In this document: one piece after another, positions 61,650 through 64,000 of the stretch
How the letters are laid out: every line of letters begins with the position of its first letter
Position numbering within the stretch: position 1 is the stretch's first letter
Source of the DNA: Curtobacterium citreum
Lineage (GTDB): Bacteria > Actinomycetota > Actinomycetes > Actinomycetales > Microbacteriaceae
Reading direction: 5' to 3'
NCBI RefSeq assembly: GCF_006715175.1
Contig: NZ_VFMQ01000001.1
Location: 310,001 to 374,000 of the forward strand
DNA length: 64,000 nucleotides
The notes under the pieces: generated by a model
Seen by the model: the letters and a program-made list of their open reading frames with translations, nothing else
Database searches by the model: none
What the model was told of the DNA's origin: nothing
Made by a program: the position numbers and the translations under genes

Positions 61650-64000
61650 ATGTTCGAGAGATTCACCGACCGAGCCCGTCGTGTTGTCGTCCTCGCTCAA
61701 GAAGAAGCGAAGATGCTCAACCACAACTACATCGGCACCGAGCACATCCTCCTCGGCCTCATCCACGAGGGCGAGGGCGTCGCCGCCAAGGCGCTGGAGT
61801 CGCTCGGCATCTCGCTCGATGCCGTCCGCGAGCAGGTCCAGGACATCATCGGGCAGGGGCAGCAGCAGCCGACCGGGCACATCCCGTTCACGCCGCGCGC
61901 CAAGAAGGTGCTCGAGCTGTCCCTGCGCGAGGCGCTGCAGCTCGGCCACAACTACATCGGCACCGAGCACATCCTGCTCGGCCTCATCCGCGAGGGCGAG
62001 GGCGTCGCAGCACAGGTGCTCGTCAAGCTCGGCGCGGACCTCAACCGCGTCCGCCAGCAGGTCATCCAGCTCCTGTCCGGCTACCAGGGCAAGGAAGCGG
62101 TCGCCGTCGGCGGCGAGACGCAGCAGAACGCCCAGCAGGGGTCGCAGGTCCTCGACCAGTTCGGTCGGAACCTGACCCAGGCCGCGCGCGACGGCAAGCT
62201 CGACCCGGTCATCGGGCGCGAGAAGGAGATGGAGCGGGTCATGCAGATCCTCTCCCGCCGCTCCAAGAACAACCCCGTCCTGATCGGTGAGCCGGGCGTC
62301 GGCAAGACCGCGGTCGTCGAGGGCCTCGCCCAGGCGATCGTCAAGGGCGACGTTCCGGAGACGCTGAAGGACAAGCAGCTCTACTCGCTCGACCTCGGGT
62401 CGCTCATCGCCGGGTCCCGCTACCGCGGTGACTTCGAGGAGCGCCTGAAGAAGGTCACGAAGGAGATCCGCACCCGCGGCGACATCATCGTCTTCATCGA
62501 CGAGATCCACACGCTCGTCGGTGCCGGCGCTGCCGAGGGCGCGATCGACGCCGCGTCGATCCTCAAGCCGCTCCTCGCCCGCGGTGAGCTGCAGACGGTC
62601 GGTGCGACCACGCTCGACGAGTACCGCAAGCACTTCGAGAAGGACGCCGCACTCGAGCGTCGCTTCCAGCCGGTGCAGGTGAACGAGCCGTCGCTGCCGC
62701 ACGCGATCAACATCCTCAAGGGCCTCCGCGACAAGTACGAGGCGTTCCACAAGGTGTCCATCACCGACGGTGCGATCGTCGCCGCGGCGAACCTGGCGGA
62801 CCGCTACGTGCAGGACCGCTTCCTGCCGGACAAGGCCATCGACCTGATCGACGAGGCCGGTGCACGTCTCCGCCTGTCGATCCTGTCGGCGCCGCCGGAG
62901 CTCCGCGAGTTCGACGAGAAGATCTCGACGGTCCGCGGGTCGAAGGAAGCCGCGATCGAGGAGCAGGACTTCGAGAAGGCCGCGAGCCTGCGCGACGAGG
63001 AGAAGAAGCTCCTCGGCGAGCGTCTCCGCCTCGAGAAGCAGTGGCGTGCGGGTGACGTCGCCGCGTCCGGCACCGTCGACGAGGGCATCATCGCCGAGGT
63101 CCTGGCGCAGGCCACGGGCATCCCGGTCTTCAAGCTCACGGAAGAGGAGACCTCGCGTCTCGTCTTCATGGAGAAGGCCCTGCACGAGCGCGTCATCGGC
63201 CAGGAAGAGGCCATCTCGGCCCTCTCCAAGACGATCCGCCGCACCCGTGCCGGCCTGAAGGACCCGAACCGTCCCTCCGGCTCGTTCATCTTCGCCGGCC
63301 CCACGGGCGTCGGGAAGACCGAGCTCGCCAAGGCCCTCGCGGAGTTCCTGTTCGACGACGAGGGCGCACTGATCTCGCTCGACATGTCGGAGTTCGGCGA
63401 GAAGCACACCGTCTCGCGGCTGTTCGGTGCCCCTCCCGGGTTCGTCGGCTTCGAGGAGGGCGGCCAGCTGACCGAGAAGGTGCGTCGCAAGCCGTTCTCC
63501 GTGGTCCTGTTCGACGAGATCGAGAAGGCCCACCCGGACATCTTCAACTCGCTGCTGCAGGTCCTCGAAGAGGGTCGCCTGACCGATGGTCAGGGCCGCG
63601 TGGTCGACTTCAAGAACACCGTCATCATCATGACCACGAACCTCGGTTCGCAGGGCATCGCCGGTGGCCCGGTGGGCTTCCAGGTCGAGGGTGACTCGGC
63701 CGTCGGCTACGACCGCATGCGCTCGAAGGTGAACGAGGAGCTCAAGAAGCACTTCAAGCCCGAGTTCCTGAACCGCGTCGACGACACGATCGTGTTCCCG
63801 CAGCTCTCGCAGTCCGAGCTGCTGCAGATCGTGGACCTGTTCGTGAAGCGCCTGGCGGACCGCCTGCTCGACCGCGACATGACGGTGGAGCTCACGCTCG
63901 CCGCCAAGGAGCAGCTCATCAAGGTCGGCTTCGACCCGGCACTCGGTGCCCGGCCGCTCCGTCGCGCGATGCAGCACGAGGTCGAGGACCAGCTGTCCGA
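61650..64000 (+). CDS. clpC: ATP-dependent Clp protease ATP-binding subunit ClpC, 3'-truncated
   Basis: First 783 residues; the stop lies beyond the window. Two Clp-N repeats (1-140; both contain [13 protein letters not shown]), AAA-1 with [11 protein letters not shown]-2 with GPTGVGKT and [18 protein letters not shown], and between them a UVR-like coiled coil ([20 protein letters not shown]), which identifies ClpC rather than ClpB or ClpA. Unfolds proteins for ClpP. AAGGGAGAG before ATG. Predicted under ClgR control from the site at 61553-61570. Confidence 0.96.
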   Translation, partial: MFERFTDRARRVVVLAQEEAKMLNHNYIGTEHILLGLIHEGEGVAAKALESLGISLDAVREQVQDIIGQGQQQPTGHIPFTPRAKKVLELSLREALQLGHNYIGTEHILLGLIREGEGVAAQVLVKLGADLNRVRQQVIQLLSGYQGKEAVAVGGETQQNAQQGSQVLDQFGRNLTQAARDGKLDPVIGREKEMERVMQILSRRSKNNPVLIGEPGVGKTAVVEGLAQAIVKGDVPETLKDKQLYSLDLGSLIAGSRYRGDFEERLKKVTKEIRTRGDIIVFIDEIHTLVGAGAAEGAIDAASILKPLLARGELQTVGATTLDEYRKHFEKDAALERRFQPVQVNEPSLPHAINILKGLRDKYEAFHKVSITDGAIVAAANLADRYVQDRFLPDKAIDLIDEAGARLRLSILSAPPELREFDEKISTVRGSKEAAIEEQDFEKAASLRDEEKKLLGERLRLEKQWRAGDVAASGTVDEGIIAEVLAQATGIPVFKLTEEETSRLVFMEKALHERVIGQEEAISALSKTIRRTRAGLKDPNRPSGSFIFAGPTGVGKTELAKALAEFLFDDEGALISLDMSEFGEKHTVSRLFGAPPGFVGFEEGGQLTEKVRRKPFSVVLFDEIEKAHPDIFNSLLQVLEEGRLTDGQGRVVDFKNTVIIMTTNLGSQGIAGGPVGFQVEGDSAVGYDRMRSKVNEELKKHFKPEFLNRVDDTIVFPQLSQSELLQIVDLFVKRLADRLLDRDMTVELTLAAKEQLIKVGFDPALGARPLRRAMQHEVEDQLS

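Overview
The window is 64 kb of very GC-rich, densely coding chromosome from a high-GC Gram-positive bacterium. Several things point to Microbacteriaceae, probably close to Curtobacterium: the coproporphyrin-type heme cluster with HemQ and an iron-sulfur ferrochelatase, the ftsH-fol-DUF3180-PH-PH-DUF2520 block ahead of lysS, a candidate MtrA box, a candidate ClgR box before clpC, and many GTGA/ATGA overlaps and leaderless starts. The genus is inferred from gene order and protein style, not from a marker comparison. I see no IS element, integrase, CRISPR array or rRNA operon.

1-9.5 kb is the heme pathway: hemE (5' end missing), hemY, three small membrane or envelope genes, hemQ, hemH, hemC, hemD, hemB, hemL. 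Most are translationally coupled. hemD lacks a normal start codon. 9.6-14.4 kb holds an orphan ABC ATPase, a GntR regulator, an acrylyl-CoA-reductase-like MDR enzyme, pfkA and a HhH-GPD DNA glycosylase. 14.5-15.8 kb holds a Tat-exported M23 endopeptidase whose C-terminal domain is repeated as a separate 59-residue gene, then a His-rich protein.

15.8-20.6 kb has an epimerase-like protein, a secreted protein behind an MtrA-like box and a structured leader, and a YceI - ECF sigma - anti-sigma operon with its own ECF-type promoter. 20.7-25 kb has a PutA-like giant protein that appears to have lost catalytic residues in both enzymatic halves, coupled to a phosphatase. 25-30.1 kb is a run of minus-strand genes (SDR, phosphatidylserine-decarboxylase family, DUF2071, nitroreductase, small membrane proteins). 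30.1-32.9 kb is an Lrp regulator divergent from a GME-family arginine hydrolase and rocD, a likely arginine-to-glutamate route. 33-35.2 kb has an epimerase and an aldo/keto reductase.

35.3-35.6 kb is a tRNA-Glu/Asp/Phe operon with promoter and terminator. 35.8-38.6 kb encodes two coiled-coil wall hydrolases (M23 and NlpC/P60). 38.7-48.4 kb is housekeeping: ppa, tilS, hpt, ftsH, folP-folB-folK without folE, DUF3180, two PH-domain proteins and DUF2520. 48.6-56.7 kb is an accessory surface island where I would expect panC before lysS: an anchor-G surface protein, a 61-residue membrane protein, a processive glycosyltransferase, an exosortase, a lipoprotein, a polytopic membrane protein, a UDP-GlcNAc 2-epimerase and a sortase. 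56.8-64 kb holds lysS, three very small genes, a sigma-70 gene behind a cluster of five GGGGTAC words, an NAD kinase and clpC (cut by the window end).

The most unusual points are the apparent pseudoenzyme PutA, the combined exosortase and sortase island, the free copy of the lysin wall-binding-type domain, the missing hemD start codon, the GGGGTAC array and the dispersed GGAGGCGCG words and long palindromes.
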